Shown: positions 24,909 to 34,894, counted from the stretch's first letter. The stretch is 64,000 nt of DNA from Georgenia soli (GCF_002563695.1 NZ_PDJI01000004.1:3162001-3226000); one strand, 5' to 3'. Notes: a model not told the origin generated them from the sequence alone. Made by a program: numbers and translations.

Positions 24909-27900
24909 TCAGCGGGTGAAGGCGCGTTCCATCAGGTCCGCGTTCTCCTCCTTGTGGCGCCTGCCCGACCCGGTCGACGGCGACGCCGCCTCCGGGCGGG
25001 AGACGACGCGCAGCTCCCGGCCGCCCAGGGCGTCCCCGAGGTGGTCGGACACGAAGGTCCACGGGCCCTGGTTCTGCGGCTCGTCCTGGACCCACACCAG
25101 CTCGGCGTCCGGGAAGACGTCGAGCTCGGCCCGGATCTCCTCCAGCTCCAGCGGGTACAGCTGCTCGAGGCGGACGATCGCGGTGCGCGAGTCGTCGTTC
25201 TTGATCCGCTGGGCCGCCAGGTCGTAGTACACCCGGCCGGAGCACAGCAGCACCCGGTCCACCTGGTCCGCGGCGTCCCGCACCCGGGACTCGACCTCGC
25301 CGATCACCGGGCGGAAGGTGCCGGTGGTGAACTCCTCCACGGGCGAGGCGGCGGCCTTGAGGCGCAGCAGCTGCTTCGGGGAGAAGACGATCAGCGGCTT
25401 GCGGGGCCGGGCGTAGGCCTGGCGGCGCAGCATGTGGAAGTGGTTCGCCGGCGTCGACGGCTGGACCACGACCATGTTGTCCTCCGCGCACATCTGCAGG
25501 TAGCGCTCGATGCGGGCGGAGGAGTGGTCCGGCCCCTGGCCCTCGTACCCGTGCGGCAGCAGCAGCACGAGCGAGGAGGACTGGCCCCACTTCTGCTCGG
25601 AGGAGGAGATGAACTCGTCGATGACGATCTGGGCGCCGTTGGCGAAGTCGCCGAACTGGGCCTCCCAGAGCACCAGGGCGTCCGGGCGCTCGACGGAGTA
25701 CCCGTACTCGAAGGCCATGGCCGCGTACTCGCTCAGGGAGGAGTCGTAGACCCAGAACTTCGCCTGGTCCGGCGTGAGGTACATCAGCGGCGTCCACTCG
25801 GCGCCCGTGCGGTGGTCGTGCAGGACGGCGTGGCGCTGCACGAACGTGCCGCGGCGCGAGTCCTGCCCGGCGAGCCGCACCGGGGTGCCCTCCATGAGGA
25901 GGGAGCCGAAGGCGAGGATCTCGCCGAAGCCCCAGTCGATGCCGCCCTCGCGCGCCATCTTCTCGCGGCGCTCGAGCAGCTGCTTGAGCTTGGGGTGGAC
26001 GTCGAAGCCCTCCGGCGGGCGCACGTGCGCCTGGCCGACGCGCTCGAGCACCTCCGGCGCCACGGCGGTCTGCCAGCCGACCATGGTGCCGGCGTCCTCG
26101 CGCTGGGACTCCGGCAGCTCGAGGCCGGCGACCTGCTCGGCCTCCTCCGGCGGGGTCCAGCCGCCCTCGCGGGTCTCGGTGAAGGCCCGCTCGAGCTCGC
26201 GCTGGAAGTCCTTCAGCGCCGCCTCGGCCTGCTCCTCGGTGATGTCCCCGCGCCCGATGAGCGACTCGGTGTAGAGCTTGCGCACCGAGCGCTTGTTCTC
26301 GATGAGGGAGTACATCACCGGCTGGGTCATCGAGGGGTCGTCGCCCTCGTTGTGACCGCGGCGGCGGTAGCACACCATGTCGACGATGACGTCCTTGTGG
26401 AAGCGCTGGCGGTACTCGAACGCCAGCTCCGCCACGCGCGCCACGGCCTCGGGGTCGTCCCCGTTGACGTGGAACACCGGGATCTGCAGGCCCTTGGCGA
26501 TGTCCGTCGCGTAGTACGACGAGCGCGAGCTGGACGGGCCGGTGGTGAAGCCGATCTGGTTGTTGACGATCACGTGCACGGTGCCGCCGGTGCGGTAGCC
26601 GCGCAGCTGGGAGAGGTTGAGCGTCTCCGTCACCACGCCCTGGCCCGCGAAGGCCGCGTCCCCGTGGATCAGCACCGGCAGGACGGAGAAGCCCTGCTCG
26701 CCCAGGTCGATGCGGTCCTGCTTGGCACGGACCACGCCCTCGAGCACGCCGTCGGCCGCCTCGAGGTGCGACGGGTTCGCCGCGAGGTAGACCTTGGTGG
26801 TCTCTCCCTCGGGGGCGGTGAACTCACCGACGGTGCCGAGGTGGTACTTCACGTCCCCGGAGCCCTGGACGGTGCGCTCGTCCTGGTTGCCCTCGAACTC
26901 GGAGAAGATCTGCCCGTAGGACTTCCCGGCGATGTTGGCCAGGACGTTGAGACGGCCGCGGTGCGCCATGGCGATGCCCACCTCGTCCAGGCCCTCCTGG
27001 GCGGCGCCCGTCAGGAGCGTGTCCAGCAGCGGGATGAGGGACTCCCCGCCCTCGAGGGAGAAGCGCTTCTGCCCGACGTACTTCGTCTGCAGGAAGGTCT
27101 CGAACGCCTCCGCCTCGTTGAGCTTGCGCAGGATCCGCAGCTGCTGCTCGCGGTTCGGCTTCGCGTACGGCGTCTCGAGCCGCTCCTGGAACCAGGTGCG
27201 CTGCGCGCGGTCGGCGATGTGCATGTACTCGACGCCGATCGTGCGGCAGTACGAGTCCCGCAGCTGGCCGAGGATGTCGCGCAGGGTCATCCGACCGGAC
27301 TTGCCGAAGCCGCCGGTGGGGAAGCTGCGCTCGAGGTCCCACAGCGTGAGCCCGTAGTTGGTGATGTCGAGGTCCGGGTGCCGGCGCTGGCGGTAGGCCA
27401 GCGGGTCCGTGTCGGCCATGAGGTGGCCGCGCGAACGGTAGGCGTGGATGAGCTCGGCGATCCGGGCGGGCTTGCCCATCTCGAGCTCGGGGTCGTACTC
27501 GACGTCCTTCATCCACCGCACGGGCTCGTACGGCACGCGCAGGGCGGAGAAGACCCTGTCGTAGAAGCCGTCGGCGCCGATCAGCTTGTTGTGGATGATC
27601 TTGAGGAACTCGCCGGAGGCGGCGCCCTGGATGATCCGGTGGTCGTAGGTGGACGTCAGGGTCAGGACCTTCGAGACGCCCATCCGTGCGAGGGTCTTGG
27701 CGGAGGAGCCGGCGAACTCCGCCGGGTAGTCCATCGCGCCGACGCCGATGATGGTGCCCTGCCCCTTCATCAGGCGCGGGATCGAGTGGACGGTCCCGAT
27801 GCCGCCCGGGTTGGTCAGCGTGATGGTGGTGCCGGCGTAGTCCTCGAGCGTCAGCTTGTTGTTGCGCGCCTTGCGCACGAGGTCCTCGTACGCCGCCCAG

Positions 27901-28742
27901 AACTGGGCGAAGTCCATCTCGTCGGCCTTCTTCACCGACGGCACCACCAGGCTGCGGGTGCCGTCCGGCTTGGGCAGGTCGATGGCCAGACCGAAGTTGA
28001 CGTGGGCCGGCTGGAAGACGCCCGGCTTGCCGTCCTCGGTCTGCGTGTACGAGTAGTTCATGTCCGGCATGTCCGACAGCGCCTCGACCATGGCGAAGCC
28101 GATGAGGTGCGTGAAGGAGATCTTGCCCCCGCGGCTGCGCGAGAGGTGGCTGTTGATGACGATGCGGTTGTCGACCATCACCTTGGCCGGGACCGCGCGC
28201 ACGGACGTCGCGACCGGCACCTCGAGGCTGGCCTCCATGTTGGTGACGGTGCGCGCCGCGACGCCGCGGAGCTTGAGGGTCTCGTCCTCGGCGTCGGCCG
28301 GGGCCTCCTCGCCCTGGGCGGCCGCGCGGGCGGCGTAGGGCGACGACGGCGGCTGGGCGGCCACCGGGGGAGCGGGCGGGAGGTCGCCGCGCAGCTCGTC
28401 GGTGGCGGGCTGCTCGCTGCGCGGGTCGACGCGCGTGACGGCGCTGGGCCGGGACGCCGGGGCCGCGGCCGCGGTCGCCGCGTCCGCGGCGGACGTTGCG
28501 GCGCCTCCGCGGGCGGGGGGCGTGGCGGCCCCCTCCTCGGCGGTGGTGCGCCCCGCCGGGGCGGCTGGAGCCGGGGCGGGGCCGGAGCCGTTCGCCCCGC
28601 CACCCTCGTAGCCCTCGAAGAAGTCCCACCAGGCGGGGTCGACCGACTGCTTGTTCTGGCGGTACTTCTCGTACAGCTCCTCGATGAGCCACTCGTTGGC
28701 GCCGAAGGCGGCCATGGGGTCGTGGTGTTCCTGCGTGGACAC
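24909..28742 (-). CDS. kgd: Kgd, multifunctional 2-oxoglutarate dehydrogenase E1 / decarboxylase with fused E2-like domain
   Basis: 1277 residues, comparable to mycobacterial Kgd (about 1230). N-terminal E1 helix (AAFGANEWLIEELYEKYR, VDPAWWDFFEGYE), then an Ala/Pro/Gly linker to about 150. Next is an E2-type acyltransferase domain with TYDHRIIQG (His about 368), then the ThDP-dependent E1 with HGDAAFAGQGVV and NNQIGFTTGPSS, and a transketolase C-terminal domain. It decarboxylates 2-oxoglutarate and, with DlaT and Lpd, forms the hybrid ODH/PDH complex of actinobacteria. GTG 28742 is chosen because MSTQEHHDPMAAF fits the family start. A -10-like TAGGGT lies at 28786-28791 (minus), giving a roughly 40-nt leader. 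Confidence 0.96.
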   Translation of the reverse strand: MSTQEHHDPMAAFGANEWLIEELYEKYRQNKQSVDPAWWDFFEGYEGGGANGSGPAPAPAAPAGRTTAEEGAATPPARGGAATSAADAATAAAAPASRPSAVTRVDPRSEQPATDELRGDLPPAPPVAAQPPSSPYAARAAAQGEEAPADAEDETLKLRGVAARTVTNMEASLEVPVATSVRAVPAKVMVDNRIVINSHLSRSRGGKISFTHLIGFAMVEALSDMPDMNYSYTQTEDGKPGVFQPAHVNFGLAIDLPKPDGTRSLVVPSVKKADEMDFAQFWAAYEDLVRKARNNKLTLEDYAGTTITLTNPGGIGTVHSIPRLMKGQGTIIGVGAMDYPAEFAGSSAKTLARMGVSKVLTLTSTYDHRIIQGAASGEFLKIIHNKLIGADGFYDRVFSALRVPYEPVRWMKDVEYDPELEMGKPARIAELIHAYRSRGHLMADTDPLAYRQRRHPDLDITNYGLTLWDLERSFPTGGFGKSGRMTLRDILGQLRDSYCRTIGVEYMHIADRAQRTWFQERLETPYAKPNREQQLRILRKLNEAEAFETFLQTKYVGQKRFSLEGGESLIPLLDTLLTGAAQEGLDEVGIAMAHRGRLNVLANIAGKSYGQIFSEFEGNQDERTVQGSGDVKYHLGTVGEFTAPEGETTKVYLAANPSHLEAADGVLEGVVRAKQDRIDLGEQGFSVLPVLIHGDAAFAGQGVVTETLNLSQLRGYRTGGTVHVIVNNQIGFTTGPSSSRSSYYATDIAKGLQIPVFHVNGDDPEAVARVAELAFEYRQRFHKDVIVDMVCYRRRGHNEGDDPSMTQPVMYSLIENKRSVRKLYTESLIGRGDITEEQAEAALKDFQRELERAFTETREGGWTPPEEAEQVAGLELPESQREDAGTMVGWQTAVAPEVLERVGQAHVRPPEGFDVHPKLKQLLERREKMAREGGIDWGFGEILAFGSLLMEGTPVRLAGQDSRRGTFVQRHAVLHDHRTGAEWTPLMYLTPDQAKFWVYDSSLSEYAAMAFEYGYSVERPDALVLWEAQFGDFANGAQIVIDEFISSSEQKWGQSSSLVLLLPHGYEGQGPDHSSARIERYLQMCAEDNMVVVQPSTPANHFHMLRRQAYARPRKPLIVFSPKQLLRLKAAASPVEEFTTGTFRPVIGEVESRVRDAADQVDRVLLCSGRVYYDLAAQRIKNDDSRTAIVRLEQLYPLELEEIRAELDVFPDAELVWVQDEPQNQGPWTFVSDHLGDALGGRELRVVSRPEAASPSTGSGRRHKEENADLMERAFTR

Positions 28743-29006
28743 TCGGAAATCGCCCTCTTCCAGGGGTGTGACGAAGATCCCTTCAACCCTATGCGGTCGT
28801 GGCCGACAGTCGCGATCCACCCGGCGCCGGAGGGCCGAAAATCACACCCGCGAGCCCGGTCGGCACGCGCGCCGACCAAGCACGGGTCAAGGAGGCGTCA
28901 CCAGAGCTTAGGACCAAGGGCCTGGTCAGTGCCGGACCGGGCCGTCGCCACGTCCGCCGCCGTCCGCGGTGGACGGCGCGGGCGCCGCTCGTACAATCGA
29001 CCCACC
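28743..29006. other. Divergent intergenic region between kgd and the CNNM genes
   Basis: This stretch carries the kgd leader and its TAGGGT -10 (28786-28791, minus). On the plus strand it has a candidate promoter with TGGACG (28970-28975), a 16-bp spacer and TACAAT (28992-28997). Between the two promoters (about 28800-28965) I see no coding potential, hairpin or repeat. Confidence 0.6.
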
Positions 29007-29096
29007 ATGCGACGATCCCGCCGCGGTCGACATCCCGCCGACCCTCCTGAACGCAGCCCGAGACCCGCACCTGCCAGGCGGAGGGGCGCGTGCTGA
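29007..29096 (+). CDS. Possible 29-residue Arg-rich leader peptide
   Basis: ATG 29007 opens a 29-codon frame beginning MRRSRRGRHPADPPERS and ending RRRGAC, with about ten Arg and a terminal Cys. The ATG is 9 bp after TACAAT, so it would be at or near the 5' end of the message (leaderless or nearly so). The frame contains the Shine-Dalgarno of the following CNNM gene and overlaps its GTG start (29090) by 7 bp, which would couple the two. No homology recognised. It may be a chance ORF. Confidence 0.35.
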   Translation: MRRSRRGRHPADPPERSPRPAPARRRGAC

Positions 29097-30406
29097 CGGA
29101 CTGGCTCCTCGTCCTTCTCGGCGTCGTCCTGACGGCCGGCACGTTCGTCTTCGTCGCCGCGGAGTTCTCTCTCGTCGCCCTCGACCCCGGTACGGTCGAC
29201 CGCCGGGTGGCGGCCGGCGACCGCCGGGCCGCGGCCGTGAGCCGGGCGCTCAAGCACCTGTCGCTGGAGCTCTCCAGCGCCCAGGTCGGCATCACGGCCA
29301 CCACGATCCTCCTCGGCTACACCACCCAGGCGGCCCTCGCGGAGCTGCTCACCGGGCCCCTCGGCTCCGCCGGGCTCGCCGAGGCGGCCGCCGCGCCGGC
29401 CGCCGTCGTCCTGTCCCTCCTCCTCGTCAACACGTTCTCGATGGTCTTCGGCGAGCTCGTGCCGAAGAACCTCGCGCTCGCCGACCCGCTGGCGACCGCA
29501 GGGTTCGTCGCCCCCGTGCAGGGCGTCTTCACCCGGGCGCTCCGTCCGGTCATCACCGGCCTGAACGAGTCCGCGAACTGGATCATCCGCCGCTTCGGCA
29601 TCGAGCCCGCCGACGAGCTCTCCGGCGGGCGCTCGGCCTCGGAGCTGGCCGCCCTCGTGCGCCGCTCCGCGGAGCACGGCACCCTCGACGTCTCGACGGC
29701 GACCCTGCTCACCAGGTCGATCGGGCTGGGCGCGCTCACCGCCGTCGACGTCATGACGGACCGGGGCCGGATCCACACCCTGACCCGGGAGGAGACGGCC
29801 GCCGACGTGGTCGACCTCGCCCGGGCCACCGGGCACTCGCGCTTCCCGGTCATCGGGGACGACAACGACGACATCGTCGGGCTGGTGCACCTGCGCCGCG
29901 CCATCGCCGTGCCGTACGACCGGCGGGCGGAGGTACCGGTCTCCTCCTCCTCGCTCATGGTCGACGCCCCCCGGGTGCCCGAGACGCTGGCGCTGGCCCC
30001 GCTGCTGGTGCAGCTGCGCGACGAGGGCCTGCAGATGGCGGTGGTCGTGGACGAGTACGGCGGCACCTCGGGCGTGGTCACGCTCGAGGACGTCGTCGAG
30101 GAGCTCGTCGGGGACGTCGCCGACGAGCACGACCGCCGTCGGTCCGGCGCCCATGCCGGGCCGGGCGGGTCATGGGTGGTCCCCGGCGTCATGCGCCCCG
30201 ACGAGCTCGCGCACCAGGCCGACCTGTACGTCCCCGACGACGGTCCCTACGAGACCCTGGGCGGCCTCGTCATGGACCGGCTGGGCCGCATCCCGCGGGT
30301 CGGCGACGAGGTCAGGGTCGAGGACGTCGTGCTGCACGTGGAGCAGATGGACGGCCGGAGGGTCGACCGCCTGCGGGTGTGGGGCCTGCCCGAGGAGGCC
30401 GCATGA
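29090..30406 (+). CDS. CNNM/CBS-domain membrane protein (CorC/HlyC family), first copy
   Basis: 438 residues. N-terminal CNNM (DUF21) domain with about three to four hydrophobic helices (WLLVLLGVVLTAGTFVFVAA, AEFSLVALDP, VLSLLLVNTFSMVFGELVPK; the GELVPKN motif is diagnostic). A CBS pair lies around 205-340 (DVMTDRGRIHTL, ATGHSRFPVIGDDND, VVVDEYGGTSGVVTLEDVVE). A CorC/HlyC C-terminal domain ends the protein (VPDDGPYETLGGLV). Family members export or sense Mg2+ and are often misnamed hemolysins. Good GGAGG before GTG 29090. It overlaps the second CNNM gene by 4 bp. Confidence 0.92.
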   Translation: MLTDWLLVLLGVVLTAGTFVFVAAEFSLVALDPGTVDRRVAAGDRRAAAVSRALKHLSLELSSAQVGITATTILLGYTTQAALAELLTGPLGSAGLAEAAAAPAAVVLSLLLVNTFSMVFGELVPKNLALADPLATAGFVAPVQGVFTRALRPVITGLNESANWIIRRFGIEPADELSGGRSASELAALVRRSAEHGTLDVSTATLLTRSIGLGALTAVDVMTDRGRIHTLTREETAADVVDLARATGHSRFPVIGDDNDDIVGLVHLRRAIAVPYDRRAEVPVSSSSLMVDAPRVPETLALAPLLVQLRDEGLQMAVVVDEYGGTSGVVTLEDVVEELVGDVADEHDRRRSGAHAGPGGSWVVPGVMRPDELAHQADLYVPDDGPYETLGGLVMDRLGRIPRVGDEVRVEDVVLHVEQMDGRRVDRLRVWGLPEEAA

Positions 30407-31461
30407 GCACCGGCACGGCTCTCCTCGTGGGCGTGGTGCTGCTCGCGCTGAACGCCTTCTTCGTCGGCGCCGAGTTCGCGGTGATGTCCGCACGGCGCTC
30501 GCGCATCGAGCCGCTCGCCGAGCAGGGGTCGCGCTCCGCGCGGACGGTGCTCTACGCGATGGAGCACGTCACGCTCATGCTGGCGTGCGCCCAGCTCGGC
30601 GTCACCGTGTGCTCGACCAGCCTCGGCGTGGTGGCCGAGCCGGCCGTGGCACGCCTCGTCGAGGGGCCGATGGTGGCCGCCGGGCTGCCGGCGGAGGCGA
30701 GCCACGTCGTCGGCTTCACGGTCGCGATCGCCCTGGTCGTCTACCTCCACGTCGTCGTCGGGGAGATGGTCCCGAAGAACCTCTCCGTGACGTCGCCGGA
30801 GCGGGCCGCCATGCTGCTCGCGCCCCCGCTGGTGCTGCTGTCCAAGGTGCTGCACCCGGTGATCGCCGCGCTGAACTGGATCGCCAACGCGATGCTGCGG
30901 GTGCTGGGCGTGGAGCCCAAGGACGAGGTGACGTCGGCGTTCACGGCGGAGGAGGTGGCCTCCATCGTGCAGCGCTCCCAGGCGGAGGGTGTGCTGAGTG
31001 ACGACCTCGGCCTCCTCACCGGTGCGATCGAGTTCTCGGAGGAGACGGCGGAGCAGGTCATGGTCCCGCTGTCCGAGCTCGTCTCCCTGCCCGTGGGGTG
31101 CACCCCCGAGGACGTCGAGCGCGAGGTCGCCCGCACCGGCTTCTCGCGGTTCCCGCTCGTGGCCACGGACGGCTCGCTGACGGGCTACCTGCACGTCAAG
31201 GACGTGCTCTACGCCGACGGCGAGGGGCGGCAGCGGCCCGTCCCGGCCTGGCGCACCCGGGCGCTCGCGTCCGTGGTGCCGGGCGACGAGGTCGAGGACG
31301 TGCTCGCCGTGATGCAGCGCACCGGCGCCCACCTCGCCCGCGTCGTCCAGGAGTCCGGGCCGGAGACGGACGAGGACATCGGCGTCGTCTTCCTCGAGGA
31401 CATCCTCGAGGAGCTCGTCGGCGAGGTCCGCGACTCGATGCAGCGCGCCGAGCGCCGCTGA
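30403..31461 (+). CDS. CNNM/CBS-domain membrane protein, second copy lacking CorC domain
   Basis: 352 residues. CNNM domain (LLVGVVLLALNAFFVGAEFA, CAQLGVTVCSTSLGVVAEPA, YLHVVVGEMVPKNLSV) then a CBS pair (MVPLSELVSLPVGCT, TGFSRFPLVATDGSLTGYLH, GVVFLEDILEELVGEV). It stops right after the second CBS and has no C-terminal CorC/HlyC domain, unlike the upstream paralogue. ATGA overlap with the first copy makes a two-gene operon, so a heteromeric complex is plausible. Probable role in divalent cation (Mg2+) homeostasis. Confidence 0.9.
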   Translation: MSTGTALLVGVVLLALNAFFVGAEFAVMSARRSRIEPLAEQGSRSARTVLYAMEHVTLMLACAQLGVTVCSTSLGVVAEPAVARLVEGPMVAAGLPAEASHVVGFTVAIALVVYLHVVVGEMVPKNLSVTSPERAAMLLAPPLVLLSKVLHPVIAALNWIANAMLRVLGVEPKDEVTSAFTAEEVASIVQRSQAEGVLSDDLGLLTGAIEFSEETAEQVMVPLSELVSLPVGCTPEDVEREVARTGFSRFPLVATDGSLTGYLHVKDVLYADGEGRQRPVPAWRTRALASVVPGDEVEDVLAVMQRTGAHLARVVQESGPETDEDIGVVFLEDILEELVGEVRDSMQRAERR

Positions 31462-31496
31462 GAGGCCGGCGTGACCCATGCCTCCTCCGCGGGGTA

Positions 31497-31526
31497 TTGG
31501 ACCGGCGGGGACCCGTTCGTTATTGT
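31497..31526 (+). promoter_or_regulatory. Candidate promoter for the M23 peptidase gene
   Basis: TTGGAC (31497-31502), 18-bp spacer, TATTGT (31521-31526). This is the most A/T-rich patch of the 155-bp gap and would give a leader of about 85 nt before the ATG at 31617. Confidence 0.5.
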
Positions 31527-31616
31527 TCCGTGACGCACCGTAATCAGGGCGTGACAGATCGCGGTTCACAACGACCTCCAGCGGGTCGTACCACTCCACC
31601 CTCCGGAGGTTGCTCG

Positions 31617-32963
31617 ATGTCGGAAAGTGCTGTGCCCGGACACCCGGCACCACTGACCCGACGACAGATCCGTGAGGCCGAGCGTGCACGCGAGGCGGCC
31701 GAGGCCGCGGAGCGCGAGCGCCAGTCGGCCGAGCAGACCCGTCGCGCGGCCGAGGAGCCCGGTCAGTCGGCCGGGCAGACCCGTGACGCGGCGCGTGCCG
31801 AGGCCCGCGAGCCGGAGACCGCCCAGACCCTGCGCCGGGACCTGCGCGCCGCAGCGCCCGCGGCCGGCCCGACTGCGGGAGCCGCCCCGGCACCGGCCGA
31901 GGCGCCGGCCCTGACCTCTCCGACGCCGGCCCCGAGCGCCGGGACGCCGGCCGGGGCCTGGCCAGGCCGTTCGCAGGAGGCCGCCCTGGCCCTCGGGGCC
32001 GCTCTGACCTCCGAGGTCCCGGCGGCGGTGACCGCCACCTCGTCGCGCCGGGACACCACCGACACGGAGGTCCTGCCCACGCAGGAGCGCCTGCTCTCGC
32101 GTCGCGACCTCCGTCACGCCTCCGGGTCGGAGCCGACCCGCCGGCCCGTCCAGCGCGCACCCCGGGCCACCGCAAGCAGCGCGCACGGGCGCTCCTGGGC
32201 GCCGCGGGCCGCGGTGCTGGGTGCCATGGGCACGCTGACCATCGTCGCCCCGCTGACCGGCTTCGCGGCACCCGACGCCGAGAGGGCCGAGGCCGCCGCC
32301 GTCGTCACGCCCGAGACGAGCATCCTTGACGTGCTGGAGCCAGCGGCGGCCGCCGCCGTGGCCCCCGTGCCCGCGAGCCTGCTGAAGGACCCGGCGGCCT
32401 CGAGCCGCGCGACGGTGCTGCAGACCTCCCGCGCCGCCGACCGCAACGCCCTGACCTGCGCGCCGCTCGACGGTGCCAGCGGGGCCCGTGCGGCCGTCAC
32501 CGAGCGCACGGAGCAGCTGGTGCGCCCGGTCGCCGACGGCACCTACCGCAACTCCTCCCACTACGGGAACCGCTCGCACCCGCTCTCCGGTGCGTACGGG
32601 TTCCACACGGGCACCGACTACGCCGCCCCGCTGGGCACGCCGATCTACGCCATCGCGAACGGCACCGTCGAGTACGTCGGCATGGGCAAGGACGGGCGCT
32701 CGAGCATGCTCGTGATCCTGCGTCACGAGATCGCCGGGCAGACCGTCTACAGCTGGTACGTCCACATGTACAAGGACGGCATCCACGTCACGGAGGGCCA
32801 GGACGTCACGGCGGGCGACGTCATCGCCGAGGTGGGCAACAACGGCAACTCCACCGGGCCGCACCTGCACTTCGAGATCCACCTCGACGACCAGGGCACC
32901 ACGACCGACCCGCTGCCGTGGCTCGAGAAACAGGGCGCCGTCGAGGTCTCGGCGGTCTGCTGA
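31617..32963 (+). CDS. M23 (LytM-type) peptidoglycan endopeptidase with long cytoplasmic tail
   Basis: 448 residues. The first ~195 are low-complexity: an Ala/Glu/Arg coiled-coil stretch (RQIREAERAREAAEAAERER) then a Pro/Ala-rich linker and an Arg-rich patch. A hydrophobic segment AVLGAMGTLTIVAPLTGFAA (about 198-218) is the only membrane/signal element, so about 200 residues would face the cytoplasm. The C-terminal peptidase has zinc motifs HxxxD in GFHTGTDYAAP (about 329) and HLHFEIH (about 415). It likely cleaves peptide cross-links in cell-wall turnover or division. GGAGG lies 7-11 bp before ATG 31617. Confidence 0.9.
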   Translation: MSESAVPGHPAPLTRRQIREAERAREAAEAAERERQSAEQTRRAAEEPGQSAGQTRDAARAEAREPETAQTLRRDLRAAAPAAGPTAGAAPAPAEAPALTSPTPAPSAGTPAGAWPGRSQEAALALGAALTSEVPAAVTATSSRRDTTDTEVLPTQERLLSRRDLRHASGSEPTRRPVQRAPRATASSAHGRSWAPRAAVLGAMGTLTIVAPLTGFAAPDAERAEAAAVVTPETSILDVLEPAAAAAVAPVPASLLKDPAASSRATVLQTSRAADRNALTCAPLDGASGARAAVTERTEQLVRPVADGTYRNSSHYGNRSHPLSGAYGFHTGTDYAAPLGTPIYAIANGTVEYVGMGKDGRSSMLVILRHEIAGQTVYSWYVHMYKDGIHVTEGQDVTAGDVIAEVGNNGNSTGPHLHFEIHLDDQGTTTDPLPWLEKQGAVEVSAVC

Positions 32964-33356
32964 GTCTTCCGCCGCCGCGCTGACGGGGCCGTCGCCGCTG
33001 ACGGGACCGCCGCACGAGGCGGACCGTCCGATGGTTGCGCGCCGTCGTCCTCACCGCGACGGTTCGCCGCGCACGGGGCCACCACTCGCGCCCCGAGTCA
33101 CCCGGGGCTCGGCCCGAGTCGCCCGGGCCCACGGGACCTACCGCCCGGGGCGGTGCTGACGGACGCCGTCCCGGGGCTGACGGGGCCGTACCAGGCCCTG
33201 ACACCGGCGCGCAAGGGACCTATCACCCGTGACGGTGGTGACGGACGCCACACCAGGCGTGTGGTTTGTGGCCGGGGCCCACATGGTTGCCCCGCGCCGC
33301 CCTTCCTAACGTTCACTGCACCGCGCTTGCGGCAACGGAGCCACCGGAGGGGCAGC
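32964..33356 (+). other. 393-bp non-coding region upstream of the liv operon
   Basis: No coding potential seen. It contains several copies of a short tgacggggcc/tgacgggacc word around 32980-33010 and 33175-33190, two related 35-bp boxes (see separate entry), a -10-like TAACGT at 33307-33312, and a GGAGGGG Shine-Dalgarno just before the GTG at 33357. It therefore appears to be a complex control region for the ABC importer. Confidence 0.6.
33133..33249 (+). promoter_or_regulatory. Pair of related 35-bp boxes with GGGAC-N6-CCC cores
   Basis: 33133-33167 and 33215-33249 are 30/35 identical. Each begins with a GGGACCTANCNCCC element and ends with the shared word tgacggacgcc. The spacing is 82 bp and both lie upstream of the TAACGT -10. 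The cores match the outline of DosR/NarL-family binding sites. Interpreted as a duplicated operator for the liv operon; the regulator is unknown. Confidence 0.45.
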
Positions 33357-34113
33357 GTGACGACAGCACAGGGGATCGCCCTGCAGACCAAGGGTCTGAC
33401 GAAGGACTTCCGCGGCTTCCGGGCCGTCCACGGCGTCGACCTGACCGTGGCGGCCGGCGGCGTGCATGCGCTCGTCGGCCCGAACGGGGCCGGGAAGACC
33501 ACCCTGTTCAACCTGCTCAGCGGATTCCTCGTCCCCACGGCGGGCACCATCTCGGTCAACGGTGAGGACGTCACGGGTCTGCAGCCCGAGCAGATCGCCC
33601 ACAAGGGCGTGGCCCGGTCCTTCCAGATCACCAGCCTCTTCGAGAACCTGGACCCGCGCGAGCACGTCGAGCTGGCCCTGCAGAGCCGCACCACGACGGG
33701 CCGGAAGTTCTGGCGGTCGGACCGGCTGATGCGCCAGTTCCGGCCGCGCGCGGACGAGCTCCTCGAGGAGGTCGGCCTCACGCACCTCGCCACCAAGCCG
33801 GCCGGTGAGCTGGCGTACGGCCAGAAGCGCGCCCTCGAGATGGCCCTCGTGCTCGCCCTGGACCCGAAGATCATGCTGCTGGACGAGCCGACGGCGGGCA
33901 TGGGCATCGAGGACGTCACGCGCACGATCGACCTCGTCAGGAAGATCGCCGTCGGCCGCACCGTCGTCTTCGTCGACCACAACATGCACGTCGTCGGCAG
34001 CCTCGCCGACCGGGTCACGGTCCTCCAGCAGGGCCGCGTCCTCGCCGAGGGCAGCTACGAGGAGGTCCGCACCGACCCCCGCGTGATCACCGCCTACCTG
34101 GGGGAGTCCGCCC

Positions 34114-34121
<8 letters not shown>
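33357..34121 (+). CDS. livG: LivG-type ABC transporter ATP-binding protein
   Basis: 254 residues. Walker A GPNGAGKTTLFNLLSG (about 40), the LIV-family Q-loop stretch GVARSFQITSLFENLDPREH, signature ELAYGQKRALEMALVLA, Walker B IMLLDEPTAGMG, and a switch His in VVFVDHNMHVV. The LAYGQ signature and AGMG belong to the LivG/UrtD subgroup. It powers the importer encoded by the five-gene operon. GTG 33357 is preceded by GGAGGGG; the longer frame upstream is intergenic. Overlaps livF by 8 bp. Confidence 0.92.
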
Positions 34122-34806
<685 letters not shown>

Positions 34807-34894
34807 GGCCCTCTCTCACCGCCCCACGTCACCCACCAGTCGATCCACCCTGCCCACCGACTCGACCCCACCCAGGAACGAAGGAGTTCTTCAG

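Noticed and set aside
24429..29096. A 1555-codon open frame on the plus strand opposite kgd
   Set aside because: Composition is Arg/Gly/Leu/Val-rich shadow sequence without domains. The minus strand encodes the clear Kgd protein, and long antisense frames are normal at this GC content. The same applies to 2734-6315, 8786-11107, 18866-21796 and 38413-41277.
31462..31616. Cyclic-di-AMP (ydaO-type) riboswitch before the M23 peptidase
   Set aside because: Such riboswitches often precede wall hydrolases in actinobacteria, but I could not find their conserved segments here. An ordinary TTGGAC-N18-TATTGT promoter explains the A/T-rich patch.
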